Assembly (NCBI GenBank): GCA_937905825.1
Contig: CALCXM010000137.1
Location: 1 to 38,327 of the forward strand
Direction: 5' to 3'
DNA length: 38,327 nt
Origin: an uncultured bacterium
Lineage (GTDB): Bacteria; Planctomycetota; UBA1135; GCA-002686595
The notes beneath the pieces were generated by a model, which was not told the DNA's origin, ran no database searches, and saw only the letters and a list, made by a program, of their open reading frames with translations. Positions 6,609-14,828 of the stretch are shown here, piece by piece. The translations under genes and the position numbers were made by a program. Every line of letters starts with the position of its first letter. Within the stretch, counting starts at the first letter, position 1.

Positions 6609-8569
6609 TGGAGCGGCAGAACGACGATCTCCGCCGCTAGGTCGGAGCCGGAGTCCTGCGGGCTGGCGGGGCCGCCGAGGCTTCCCGTGTTGCGCAGGGT
6701 GAGAACCAGCTCTTGCACTTCCAGGTCCTCCGGCAGCACGGCGCGCATGAGGTGGATGCGCCGGCCAGCTGTCTCGGTGATCAGCATGTTTGAGCGGGCG
6801 AGTCGTTGCTCACCCTGTCGCATGCGCCCCGTCGGATTCAAGTACCAGCGCTCGCCCTCCGCATCGTCCGCGTAGACCACGAGGTGACAGAGTTGCGGGT
6901 GGCCTTGATGTTCCAAGTCGATCACCAGCTCGCCCTCGGACAAGCGCGCAATCAGTTTGGGCCCCAAGCCCAAGGACCGCTTTCGCAACAGGGTTGCGCT
7001 GTCCATGCCGTCCCTTCGTTTGAGCGGAATCGTGAGCCACTCGTACTCTTCAAGCGCGGCGACAATCAGGGCCTGGCGGCCCGGCAAGAAGTCGATGTTC
7101 CGGCTCCACTCTTCGGCCAAGCCGACCGGTGTTAAGGGCTGGTTCCGCCAAAGGCGCCAGGCGGGCAAGATGTAGTCATTGCCGTTCCGAAGGGCAGCGA
7201 GCACATCGACGCGCCGGCCATAGGGAGCGTGACTCGTGCGGGTGGACGGGGGGGCAGCGGTCGTTTGACCGAGCAGGTCGCGCACTTGCATCCTGGAGAG
7301 GTAGGCCAAGGATCCGGTCCACGGACTGAGCACCGTGTAGCGTGGATCGAGCTCGTCGCGCATGAAGATACCGATCTCCCGCAAGTTGTTCGTGGCGAGA
7401 GTTTCCTCGTCCAGTCCCAAGCGGCCGAGTTGATCATTGAAGCCCAAACGTGGGGCGCTGGTGCTTGCCATCCAACGCCTTTGCACGCCCTCCAAGGGAA
7501 TTGGGCCGATGTCCCTTGGCCGGAAGCTTCCGAGAGCAGTGGCGAAGACCGCGACGTAGAAGCTCGCGGAAGCCAGGCTACGAACGGTGACCTTGGTGCT
7601 GTTGCGTGCCGTGATCAAGCCCTCTTGACTCGCGATCAAGATCAGCGGCAGGATCGGGACCATGGATTCCGAGAACGGTGAATAGCCCCCGCCTTGCAGG
7701 ACGATCAGCGCCATCCAGGCCATGATCAGAAGCAGTGCGCGCTTGCCCGTTGGCGATAGGTAGCGACGCATTAGGTACCAGAAACAATAGATCAGCAGGC
7801 ATGGGCTCGCGCTGACCACAAAGAAGTCGCGAATGTAGGCGAGACCGTTCCCGACTTCGCCGGGACGCAAGTCCACGAGGTCGGTCATCCAAGCGGAGAT
7901 CCACTGGCCTGCGAAGTGCCAACGCATGGCGGTCAGCGCGAGGAACCCCAGTAGTGGCGCCAAGAAAGGGCTGAGCTTGGGCAGGGCTTTTCCCTTGCGC
8001 GCCGCGCTCCTGCGATCGATCAGGCGTAGAACAAAGAAGACGACCGCGAGCATCCAACCTTCGTCTCGGGTGAAACCTGTCAGGACCAGCGAGAGGCCCA
8101 GCAGTTTGGAGTGCCTGCGTTCGTACGCTAGGAAGGTTCCCGTAATGAGGGCTGCCAAAAGAGCCGACTCGGTCCCACTGACGGCGCTGGCTGCCATCGC
8201 ACCGCTGATGGCCAAGAGCAGCGGGGTGATCAGGCTTGCGGTGCGATCCGGGTGGAATCGAGTGGCAAAGATCAGAGACGCACCAGAAGCCGTGACGCCT
8301 ACGCAGCGCACGAGCATGTTGATTGGCAACGCCAGGCGTTCGATCGCCGCGCAGATCAGCACCCACAAGGTAGAGGGATAGCTCTCAAATCCGCTGACCC
8401 CCACGGACCATGTCCACTTGCCTTCGAACACCAAGTTGTGGGCCACGCGGAAGGCGGCATAGGCGCGGTCGTAAGGCGGCGACATGGCTCCGATCGTGTC
8501 CGTACGAATCGCCAAGCTGTGGGCGACCAGGACGGCCAGGGCGACGAAGATCACGATGCTGCGGTTCAT
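6605..8569 (-). CDS. GT-C-like polytopic membrane glycosyltransferase
   Basis: The 654-residue protein has multiple hydrophobic helices in its first 450 residues and a soluble C-terminal domain. Near the N-terminus, after the first membrane helix, 'PPYDRAYAAFRVAHNLVFEG' resembles the first-loop motif of GT-C mannosyl/arabinosyl-transferase-like proteins (D.AY..fR.a.Nl..G). Later motifs 'VSGTESALLAALI' and 'LTGFTRDEGWML' match the G.E and R.E.. signatures of the same group. It probably transfers a sugar from a polyprenyl-phosphate donor on the periplasmic side; donor and acceptor are unknown. The frame extends to 8866, but the ATG at 8569 directly precedes the first membrane helix ('MNRSIVIFVALAVLVAH') and the upstream extension is low-complexity. 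The stop falls inside dispersed element A. Confidence 0.75.
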   Translation of the reverse strand: MNRSIVIFVALAVLVAHSLAIRTDTIGAMSPPYDRAYAAFRVAHNLVFEGKWTWSVGVSGFESYPSTLWVLICAAIERLALPINMLVRCVGVTASGASLIFATRFHPDRTASLITPLLLAISGAMAASAVSGTESALLAALITGTFLAYERRHSKLLGLSLVLTGFTRDEGWMLAVVFFVLRLIDRRSAARKGKALPKLSPFLAPLLGFLALTAMRWHFAGQWISAWMTDLVDLRPGEVGNGLAYIRDFFVVSASPCLLIYCFWYLMRRYLSPTGKRALLLIMAWMALIVLQGGGYSPFSESMVPILPLILIASQEGLITARNSTKVTVRSLASASFYVAVFATALGSFRPRDIGPIPLEGVQRRWMASTSAPRLGFNDQLGRLGLDEETLATNNLREIGIFMRDELDPRYTVLSPWTGSLAYLSRMQVRDLLGQTTAAPPSTRTSHAPYGRRVDVLAALRNGNDYILPAWRLWRNQPLTPVGLAEEWSRNIDFLPGRQALIVAALEEYEWLTIPLKRRDGMDSATLLRKRSLGLGPKLIARLSEGELVIDLEHQGHPQLCHLVVYADDAEGERWYLNPTGRMRQGEQRLARSNMLITETAGRRIHLMRAVLPEDLEVQELVLTLRNTGSLGGPASPQDSGSDLAAEIVVLPLH

Positions 8570-8866
8570 GGGTGCCCGAAGTGTGCCCGCCCCGGGTCCG
8601 ATCCTCAAGGGGGCTCGGCGCGCTTCCACAGACGTAGGGGACGCCCGGGCCTGGCTTGGCATCGGCGAGGCCATCCCTCCCTCGCCGGCTCCAGCAAACG
8701 GGGGCGCGGAGGCTCCAACATTCGGGATCGGCAATCGCAATCCGCGCCTCCGGGGGCCGAGTCCGAAAACAGTGCAAGGTGCGGCTGAAGAGCCTATGCT
8801 CAACAGGACCCAGGATCCCACGTCCCCGGCGGGCAGGCGGCTTGCATCGGACGGTTCCCCCAACAC
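8570..8866. other. Divergent intergenic region
   Basis: This stretch of about 300 bp separates the divergent glycosyltransferase and YfiR-like genes. It has open frames on both strands, but the translations are Pro/Arg/Gly-rich and resemble nothing. An 8-bp stem CGGCGAGG (8663-8670) / CCTCGCCG (8680-8687) with a 9-nt loop is visible. No convincing -10/-35 pair was recognised. If the YfiR-like gene starts at the internal GTG 9020, the gap is about 450 bp. Confidence 0.4.
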
Positions 8867-9709
8867 ATGCGCAAATCGACCCGTTGTCCCCAGCCGCCGG
8901 GAGCGTCAGCCAAGACGATTCCAGCCCTCGAAGTGAATTCGAGCACCGGGGCATGCGCGGGGGTTGAACGCAAAGCGGGTGCTTGGGGGCTCGACCGCTT
9001 GCGCTTGCCAGATCACCTGGTGCGGGTCAGCTGCATTCTGCTGCTGGCCTGTTTGGTGACGGATGGAAGGTCGCTCGGCTACGAACCTGCTGGCACTGGG
9101 GGTTGGTATCAGGCGAAGACAGCCCACACACCAGGCAAGATGAAGGGCGTGTTCGTCGGTCGCTTGGCGGGGTTTGTCACTTGGCCTGAGAAAGCCTTCA
9201 AGGACAAGCAGGACAAACTTCGGGTCGTGTTCATTGGGGACGACTCGGACGGGGTGGAGACGGGGTTTCGAGCGGAGGTGATCGCGAAGAAGAATTCCTC
9301 GAGAGCGCTCGACGCAGGTGGACGCTACTTCGCCGCTCAGCATTTGAACTTCGTTCCCGAATCGAAAGACAGCCAGGGAAAGCGCCTGCCCAAGCAACCA
9401 GCGGAACGCTTGGCTTTGGAGAAAGCGATTCGGGAGTGTCATGTGATCTACATCTCCGCGCCGAAAGCCGGAACCCTCTCGAACGCCGCTGAGAAGCTGC
9501 GCACTATCGAATTGCTTCAACTTGCGTCGACGGGCCACCAGTTGACTCTGGGCGAATCGCCGACGTTCTGCGAGTGGGGTGGAATGGCACGTCTGTTTGT
9601 GTCGCTGGAGAAGAAGCTCTCCTTCGACATCAACCTGCCTCCGATGCGCAAGCAAGAGTTACTGGTGCACTCGCGCATCCTGGACTTCGCGAGGAAGACG
9701 TACCGGTGA
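8867..9709 (+). CDS. YfiR family (DUF4154) periplasmic protein
   Basis: Up to 280 residues. The mature part matches YfiR/DUF4154: 'MKGVFVGRLAGFVTWPEKAF' (family pattern K..fl..f..f..WP), then 'LRVVFIGDDSDGV', 'CHVIYIS' and the C-terminal 'LGESPTFCEWGGMARLFV....LSFDINLPPMRKQELLVHSRILDFAR'. YfiR proteins are periplasmic inhibitors of membrane signalling partners. The first 51 residues look non-coding. A GTG at 9020 gives a short signal peptide ('VRVSCILLLACLVTDGRS'), which is the biologically better start; the ATG at 8867 is the longest option. The stop overlaps the GTG of the next gene (GTGA, 9706-9709), so the two are translationally coupled and presumably work together. Confidence 0.85.
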   Translation: MRKSTRCPQPPGASAKTIPALEVNSSTGACAGVERKAGAWGLDRLRLPDHLVRVSCILLLACLVTDGRSLGYEPAGTGGWYQAKTAHTPGKMKGVFVGRLAGFVTWPEKAFKDKQDKLRVVFIGDDSDGVETGFRAEVIAKKNSSRALDAGGRYFAAQHLNFVPESKDSQGKRLPKQPAERLALEKAIRECHVIYISAPKAGTLSNAAEKLRTIELLQLASTGHQLTLGESPTFCEWGGMARLFVSLEKKLSFDINLPPMRKQELLVHSRILDFARKTYR

Positions 9710-11313
9710 GGGGGCGCCGCCTCTTGCGGATTGGGGGAGGAGCTTCCTTCGGGGGGCGCGTGCTGATCGCTTGCCTGATCTCCACGGTGGTTGCGCTGGT
9801 GCTCTTTGCCGGGTCTGCCTTCGTGTACGAGGGCCAGAGTTCTGAGGCGCACTTGCGGGAGCAGTTGAGTTCCCTCGCGCGGATCTTGGCCGTCACCAAC
9901 AAGCAAGGAATGAGCCTGGCCGAGTTGGGCTTGGGAGGAGCCGCCTTTGAGGCGGACAAAACGGCCTTTCGCGAAACGCTGCACGAGGATGAGCGCGTGA
10001 CCGGCGGGGCGCTTGTCCACAAGAGTGGCGACTTGTACCTGGCCTATCCGGAGGACCTAAAATTGGAGAGCTTCTTGCGCCAAGAGCCGCTGGGGGGAGA
10101 GCTGAGCGCGGACGGGACCCTTTGGATTCACCAACCGGTTTTCTTGGACGGGGAAGAGATTGGCAGCGTCACACTGCAAGGCAGTCGCGAGGTTCTGCGG
10201 GAGCGGCGGGTTCGCTACCTCTTCCTCTTGGTCGGTGCCACGTTGCTTTCGACCTTGCTGTCGGTGCTCATCACCAACCGGTTGCGCAACAGCCTGACGC
10301 AGCCGATCACTGACATGATTCGGACGACGAATCAGGTGACCGAATCGAAGGACTACAGCTTGCGGGTCAACGAAGGGGGAGACGGTGAGTTGTTGGATCT
10401 TGCCGCACACATCAATCACATGCTTTCGAGCATCAATGAGCGAGACAACCGCCTGAGTCAGAGCGAACAGGCGGTGCGCGAACTCAATGACAGCCTCAAT
10501 GACAAGAACAAGGAGTTGGAGACGATCATCTATGTGACGTCCCACGACTTGCGCAGTCCGTTGGTCAACATCCAAGGCTTCGGGAAGGAGCTTCAGGCGG
10601 TTTGCGAAGAGCTTGCAGAGTTGCTGAAACAGGGGAAAGGAGCGGATTCTCCAGAGATCCAACGCATCCTCGAGTGCGACATCACGGAGGCCTTGAGTTT
10701 CATCGGAGCGAGCTCGGCAAAGATGGGCGCCTTGCTTTCGGGTCTCTTGCGGCTGTCTCGGCTCGGCAGCAGCGCCATCGCTCCCCAGACAATCGATGTG
10801 AATCAAATGTTCTTGGACATCCGCAGGACCTTCGAGTTCCAGCTCCAAGAGCACCAGATCGAACTGCATTGCACGGAGCTCGATTCCTGCTACGGAGACC
10901 CGATCCAGGTGAATCAAGCGTTCAGCAACCTGCTTGACAATGCGATCAAGTACACGGCGATCAAGTTCCCTAGCCCAAGCGCGGCCGCAGGAGAACACGG
11001 GCGCATCGAGGTGTCTTGCAGCACCTTGGGGGGGCAGGTGGTTTATAGCGTCAGGGACAACGGTGTTGGCATCGCTCCCGAGTATCAGCAGAAGGTCTTC
11101 GAAGTGTTTCATCGGCTCGACCCGAGCCTGACGGCGGGGGAGGGCTTGGGGCTCTCCATCACTCAACGAATGGTCAAGCGCAACGGCGGTTCCATTCGGG
11201 TCGAGTCCAAAGCTGGCGAGGGCGCGACGTTTTTCCTTTCGCTCCCAAGCGCCCGGATGACCGGTCGGGATGGAGCGAGCTCCCGAGAGGAAGCCCCTCC
11301 TCGTTCCGTGTGA
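9706..11313 (+). CDS. CHASE8/HAMP sensor histidine kinase
   Basis: The GTG at 9706 overlaps the TGA of the YfiR-like gene; longer starts would run inside that gene. The 535-residue protein has TM1 ('VLIACLISTVVALVLFAGS'), a CHASE8-like periplasmic domain (about 40-160, with 'LREQLSSLARILAVTN' and 'GGALVHKSGDLYLAYPE'), TM2 ('LFLLVGATLLSTLLSVLIT') and HAMP. These are followed by a HisKA domain (His280 in 'VTSHDLRSPLVNIQGF') and HATPase_c (N box 'NLLDNAIKYT', G1 'DNGVGI', G2 'GEGLGLSIT'). CHASE8-HAMP is the input arrangement of YfiN/TpbB, where YfiR binds the periplasmic domain; here the output is a histidine kinase rather than GGDEF. No response regulator is encoded in the same operon. The receiver/kinase pair lies convergent just downstream. 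Confidence 0.9.
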   Translation: MRGRRLLRIGGGASFGGRVLIACLISTVVALVLFAGSAFVYEGQSSEAHLREQLSSLARILAVTNKQGMSLAELGLGGAAFEADKTAFRETLHEDERVTGGALVHKSGDLYLAYPEDLKLESFLRQEPLGGELSADGTLWIHQPVFLDGEEIGSVTLQGSREVLRERRVRYLFLLVGATLLSTLLSVLITNRLRNSLTQPITDMIRTTNQVTESKDYSLRVNEGGDGELLDLAAHINHMLSSINERDNRLSQSEQAVRELNDSLNDKNKELETIIYVTSHDLRSPLVNIQGFGKELQAVCEELAELLKQGKGADSPEIQRILECDITEALSFIGASSAKMGALLSGLLRLSRLGSSAIAPQTIDVNQMFLDIRRTFEFQLQEHQIELHCTELDSCYGDPIQVNQAFSNLLDNAIKYTAIKFPSPSAAAGEHGRIEVSCSTLGGQVVYSVRDNGVGIAPEYQQKVFEVFHRLDPSLTAGEGLGLSITQRMVKRNGGSIRVESKAGEGATFFLSLPSARMTGRDGASSREEAPPRSV

Positions 11314-11334
11314 GGCGCGCTTGCGCTTCGAAAG

Positions 11335-12897
11335 CTACTGGTTCGTCGAGCTGTCCGCGGCGGGGGCCACGGGCAGGTAGATGTCGAAAGTAGAACCGAC
11401 TCCCGGTTCAGACTCGATCTCGATCCAACCACCCGCCTTGGAGACGATGCCATAGACCGTCGCGAGGCCGAGACCCGTGCCGCCGGCGCCTTCCACTCTC
11501 TTGGTGGTGTAGAAGGGTTCGAAGACGTGCTGTTGGGTTTCTTGGGTCATGCCAATGCCCTCGTCGCGAACTGAGATGACCGCATATCCCAACTCGTGGC
11601 CATCCTCCGCCCCATTGGAAGCGGGCAGATCCGCCGCATGCTTCAGGTACGTGGTGACGTGCACCTGGCCACCCTTTGGCATGGCGTCGCGGGCGTTGAT
11701 GACCAGATTCATCAGGACTTGTTCGACCTGTGCGGGATCCATGCAGACGAGCAACGGGCCGTCCCAGTATTCCGTGACGAACTCGATGTTCTCACCGATT
11801 ACACGCTCGATCATCTTGTGGGTGCGCGCGATCTTGGCGGACAAATCGAAGACGTTGGCCTGCATCGTCTGTTGTCGGCTGAAGGACAACAATTGGTTGG
11901 TCAGAGCAGAAGCGTGCTGCGCCGCATGGCTGATCTGGTCGATCGACTCGCGACTCCCGGATTCGGCCCCGAAGTCCATGGCGAGCAACTCCGCGTGTCC
12001 CAAGATAACGGTTAGAACGTTGTTGAAATCATGGGCCACGCCGCCGGCCAACTGACCGAGGGCTTCCATGCGCTGGGCGTTTTGCGACTTCTGCTCGAGG
12101 CGCTCTTTCTCGCTCACATCGCGCAGCAGAATGACGTGATGGGTGATCGCTTCGGAGTCATCGAGAACCGGTGCGACGTTGATGTCGACGGGGAAGGAGC
12201 GGCCCGATTGGTGTCCAAAGTTCGCGCGCGTGTTGCAGGCGCGCCCAGCGCTGATGCTGCCTTCGATCTGGGCGCGAGCCTGCGCGCTCTCCGCTTGCCC
12301 TAGCACCTCAGCGAGGCCGTGCCCGAGAAGCCCATCTCGACGCAGGCCAGTCAACTGCTCCATGGCCGGGTTGATGTAGACGATTTCGTTGGTGAGCGAT
12401 TGCCCGGTGCCGGAGACGATGATCACGGCGTCGGTCATGTGCCGGACCGCCATCTCGAGCAGGTGCAGCGCGTTCTCTGCTTCTTGCAGTCGCCGTTCCC
12501 GGGATAGCTCGCGTAACACCTGCTCCACCACGGTCGGGAGGCGCTCGAGAAAGACCTCGTCCTTCATCAAGTAGTCCCGGGCACCGCGTTTCATCATCTC
12601 GACCGCAACGCGTTCGTCGCCGTAGCCCGTGATGATCACGAAGTCCGTCTGTAGACCCTCACTGCTGACAAGCTCGATGAGTTGCCCCGCGTCCATGTCT
12701 GGCAAGCGCAGGTCCAACACGATCAAATCCGCTTCGTTCTCACGCAACCAGGAGAGGGCAGCTGCTCCACAATCTGCCTGGGATGGAACCAGGCCTCGGC
12801 TTCGCAGGGCTCGTTCAATGAGTGCGCGCAGCCCACGATCGTCATCGACGATCAGGACCTTGGATTCGCACTCTTGAAGCCCGGCGATCGTGGTCAT
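11335..12897 (-). CDS. REC-PAS histidine kinase (hybrid, soluble)
   Basis: The 520-residue cytoplasmic protein has an N-terminal receiver ('VLIVDDDRGLRALIE', phospho-Asp in 'LIVLDLRLPDMD', Lys in 'YLMKDE'). A PAS domain (about 150-270, 'MTDAVIIVSGTGQ', 'YINPAMEQLTGLRRDGLLG') follows, then HisKA ('GQLAGGVAHDFNNVLTVILG') and HATPase_c ('NLVINARDAMPKGG', 'DEGIGM', 'GTGLGLATVYGIV'). No membrane segment is present, so the signal is intracellular or comes by phosphorelay. It overlaps the upstream receiver gene by 4 bp (ATGA, 12894-12897), pointing to coupled synthesis and probably direct phosphotransfer to or from that receiver. It is convergent with the CHASE8 kinase gene. Confidence 0.92.
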   Translation of the reverse strand: MTTIAGLQECESKVLIVDDDRGLRALIERALRSRGLVPSQADCGAAALSWLRENEADLIVLDLRLPDMDAGQLIELVSSEGLQTDFVIITGYGDERVAVEMMKRGARDYLMKDEVFLERLPTVVEQVLRELSRERRLQEAENALHLLEMAVRHMTDAVIIVSGTGQSLTNEIVYINPAMEQLTGLRRDGLLGHGLAEVLGQAESAQARAQIEGSISAGRACNTRANFGHQSGRSFPVDINVAPVLDDSEAITHHVILLRDVSEKERLEQKSQNAQRMEALGQLAGGVAHDFNNVLTVILGHAELLAMDFGAESGSRESIDQISHAAQHASALTNQLLSFSRQQTMQANVFDLSAKIARTHKMIERVIGENIEFVTEYWDGPLLVCMDPAQVEQVLMNLVINARDAMPKGGQVHVTTYLKHAADLPASNGAEDGHELGYAVISVRDEGIGMTQETQQHVFEPFYTTKRVEGAGGTGLGLATVYGIVSKAGGWIEIESEPGVGSTFDIYLPVAPAADSSTNQ

Positions 12898-13334
12898 TTC
12901 TTCACTTGGGGGACCTGGACGACGAGCAGGAACATGCCGATGCGCTGCAGAACCTCGACGAATTGCTCGTACTCGACGGGTTTGGTGACGTAGCTGTTGC
13001 AGCCGTGCTCATGGCACTCATTGATCTCGTCGGGGTTGTCGGTGGTGGTGAGCATGATGACGGGCATGTTGCTCCAGCGCTCATCGCCCTTGATCCGCTT
13101 CAGGACTTCCAATCCGCCTACGCGCGGCATGCGCAAGTCGAGCAGCATCAGGTACCCCGGCTCATCAGGCCCCGGATGATTGGCCTCTTCATCGTAGAGG
13201 AACTCGAGCACATCTTGGCCATCGGCGAAGCGCGTGACCGTGTTGTGGACTCCTGCCCGCCTCAAATTGCGTTCTGCGAGTGAAGCATGTCCATCGTCAT
13301 CCTCGACGATCAAGATGGTGACGCCCTCTTGCAT
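12894..13334 (-). CDS. Single-domain response regulator (Rcp1-like receiver)
   Basis: This 146-residue stand-alone receiver has the acidic pair 'IVEDDDGH', phospho-acceptor Asp66 in 'LMLLDLRMPRVGG', the conserved Thr in 'VIMLTTTDN' and Lys in 'YVTKPVEYEQF'. The long loop before the Asp strand and the 'EFLYD' segment resemble the Rcp1/CheY-like receivers that pair with phytochrome-type kinases. There is no output domain, so it passes phosphate or signals by protein contact. The ATG at 13334 has a good Shine-Dalgarno sequence (AGGAGGAC) 7-9 nt upstream; the frame continues to 13694, but that part is intergenic. It heads the operon with the REC-PAS kinase. Confidence 0.92.
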   Translation of the reverse strand: MQEGVTILIVEDDDGHASLAERNLRRAGVHNTVTRFADGQDVLEFLYDEEANHPGPDEPGYLMLLDLRMPRVGGLEVLKRIKGDERWSNMPVIMLTTTDNPDEINECHEHGCNSYVTKPVEYEQFVEVLQRIGMFLLVVQVPQVKK

Positions 13335-13368
13335 CGGTCCGTCCTCCTGTTGGTCTACGCGCCCGAGA

Positions 13369-13587
13369 CTACAGCAATGCGGTGAGGGCACAACACCACA
13401 ATGCCAAACCCTGCGCGCCGGATCCTTTGCCCTGCGCGTAGCTCTGATTAGGGATGGCAACTTGCCAGGAAGCCCATCCGATTGCAAAAGGGGTTTGGTT
13501 CTGCAGCCCAATTGAATTCGGTGCGAGCCTAGAGGCCTGGCCGACAAGGGGCGGTTTCTCGATCGGGTTCCACGGATCGACTGGCAA
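13369..13587 (-). pseudogene. Possible remnant of a secreted-protein C-terminus
   Basis: The 72-residue ORF begins inside dispersed element B ('MPVDPWNPIEKPPLVGQAS') and contains 'TPFAIGWASWQVAIPNQS' and 'AQGLAL'. These resemble the C-terminal beta-sandwich segments of planctomycete exported proteins ('..W.lAIPN....G....AQGLAL'). There is no signal peptide or upstream body, so it looks like a decayed fragment. It could equally be a chance ORF. The resemblance is from memory only. Confidence 0.3.
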
Positions 13588-13590
13588 GGC
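13529..13590 (-). repeat. Degenerate dispersed element, copy B
   Basis: The reverse complement aligns gap-free to 6547-6608 (about 46 of 62 identical, 23 of the first 24). Both copies start with GCCTTGCC, continue GTCGATCCGTGGAAC and end in GCCTCTAG. They lie about 7 kb apart in opposite orientation. Confidence 0.6.
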
Positions 13591-13740
13591 GCCGGGTTCC
13601 CCACATAGTTGAAGCTATATGGGGGTTCAGGCAACGCAGCCGGGCGGTTCGTGGGAGCCGAGCGAGGGATCGCCCCATGTCGGCCGGGCCTCAAGGAGGC
13701 CTGGTTTGTGAGGTGCCTCGGGCAGCCCGCGAGGGAAGTG

Positions 13741-13772
13741 TTGAAAAGCCGGGGTTATGGATTGGCTAGACT
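13741..13772 (+). promoter_or_regulatory. Candidate promoter of the lipase-like lipoprotein gene
   Basis: TTGAAA (13741-13746) is followed by GCTAGACT (13765-13772), giving an 18-bp spacer to GCTAGA. The string TTGGCTAGACTC also occurs, as TTGGGCTAGACTC, about 90 bp before the next gene (14736-14748). The recurrence upstream of two successive genes suggests a real promoter element, but consensus fit is modest. Confidence 0.35.
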
Positions 13773-13815
13773 CAGTTAGGTGGACTTTCCTTCGGGGCTG
13801 GCCGAGACTCCCTTC

Positions 13816-14730
13816 ATGAAACGACTCCTACGACTCCTGGCAGTTTGGCGACGGCATTTGGCGATCGGGGCCCTGCTCACTCTCTTCGTTGGCTGCAACC
13901 TAGACCTACCGACCCTGGGCGGACGCCAATTCTGGGCAGACGTGGCTTGGTCTGAGGGTTGGCGAGTGCAGCAGCATGTCTTGACGGGGCACAGCCGTCT
14001 GCTCGATCCGGGCGATACGCGCCGGGCTTGGGGCCCCGAGGAGTTCTGCATCGCCAAGCTTCCCGCCCAGCAGGCAAAGAGGCTTGTGATCCTGTTGCAT
14101 GGTCTTGGTCGCACTCGCTTTTCCATGGACCCCATGCGCAGGGAACTCGAGGCCGGAGGCGAGTGCGTCGCTTCGTTTGCCTATCCGAGCACGCGCGCGA
14201 GCATTGACGAGCACGCGGCCCAACTGGAAAAGTTACTCAACCGCCTCGAGGGTCTGCAGCAGGTTGCGTTTGTGACCCACAGCCTGGGTGGTCGGGTGCT
14301 GCTGCGGCTCCTGGAGCGCGAAGGCAATTGGATGGAGCGCATCGAGGTTGACCGGATCGTGCAGCTCGCGCCTCCGAACGGGGGGTCGAGCTTGGCCCGG
14401 CAGCTCGCGCAGGTGCCACTGGTTTCCACTCTGATGGGGCCGTCGTTCATGGAAGTGCGCAATCCCGCGACCCAGGTTCCCCCGCCAGGAGTCCCCGTTG
14501 GTGTTGTCGCGGGTTGTTTGCCGGGTCCCTTCAACCTGAATCCGCTGCTGGCCCCGGGCAACGACGGAGTGCTGACTGTGCCGGAGACGCGGCCCGCTTT
14601 TTCCCATGAGTTCCTGCAGGTGCGCGCTGCACACACCTTCCTAATGAACTCGGAGCAGACTTTTACTTCCGTCCAACGATTCCTGAATGGTGGGGAACTG
14701 AGGCTGAACTCATCGGCCACCCGGTTCTGA
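13816..14730 (+). CDS. Alpha/beta-hydrolase lipoprotein (lipase-like)
   Basis: The 304-residue protein starts 'MKRLLRLL' and has a lipoprotein-type signal ending in the lipobox-like 'LFVGC', so it is probably anchored to a membrane facing the periplasm. The hydrolase core has the oxyanion-hole region 'LVILLHGLGRTRFSMD', the nucleophile elbow 'VTHSLGGR' (Ser in H-S-L-G-G), an acid in 'GNDGVLTVPETR' and the catalytic His in 'RAAHTFLMNSEQT'. The spacing resembles triacylglycerol lipase/PGAP1-like esterases. Substrate unknown. The ATG at 13816 is preferred over an in-frame ATG at 13780 because it directly precedes the basic n-region. It is a single gene with its own candidate promoter. Confidence 0.85.
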   Translation: MKRLLRLLAVWRRHLAIGALLTLFVGCNLDLPTLGGRQFWADVAWSEGWRVQQHVLTGHSRLLDPGDTRRAWGPEEFCIAKLPAQQAKRLVILLHGLGRTRFSMDPMRRELEAGGECVASFAYPSTRASIDEHAAQLEKLLNRLEGLQQVAFVTHSLGGRVLLRLLEREGNWMERIEVDRIVQLAPPNGGSSLARQLAQVPLVSTLMGPSFMEVRNPATQVPPPGVPVGVVAGCLPGPFNLNPLLAPGNDGVLTVPETRPAFSHEFLQVRAAHTFLMNSEQTFTSVQRFLNGGELRLNSSATRF

Positions 14731-14828
14731 TTATTTGGGCTAGACTCGGAAGACGCACACTCCGAGGACCGCAGCCTCCGGCGACCGCACTCGCGGGAAG
14801 ACTGCATTGACAAAAGAGAACCACCCTA

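Larger units (their letters stand above)
13335..13815. other. Long intergenic region with coding remnant
   Basis: These 480 bp lie between divergent genes. They hold dispersed element B (13529-13590) within a short minus-strand ORF (13369-13587), and a promoter-like stretch just before the lipoprotein gene (13741-13772). The remainder shows no recognisable gene or RNA. Confidence 0.4.

Noticed and set aside
10057..11166. 369-residue minus-strand ORF
   Set aside because: It is the antisense shadow of the CHASE8 histidine kinase, with no recognisable domain.
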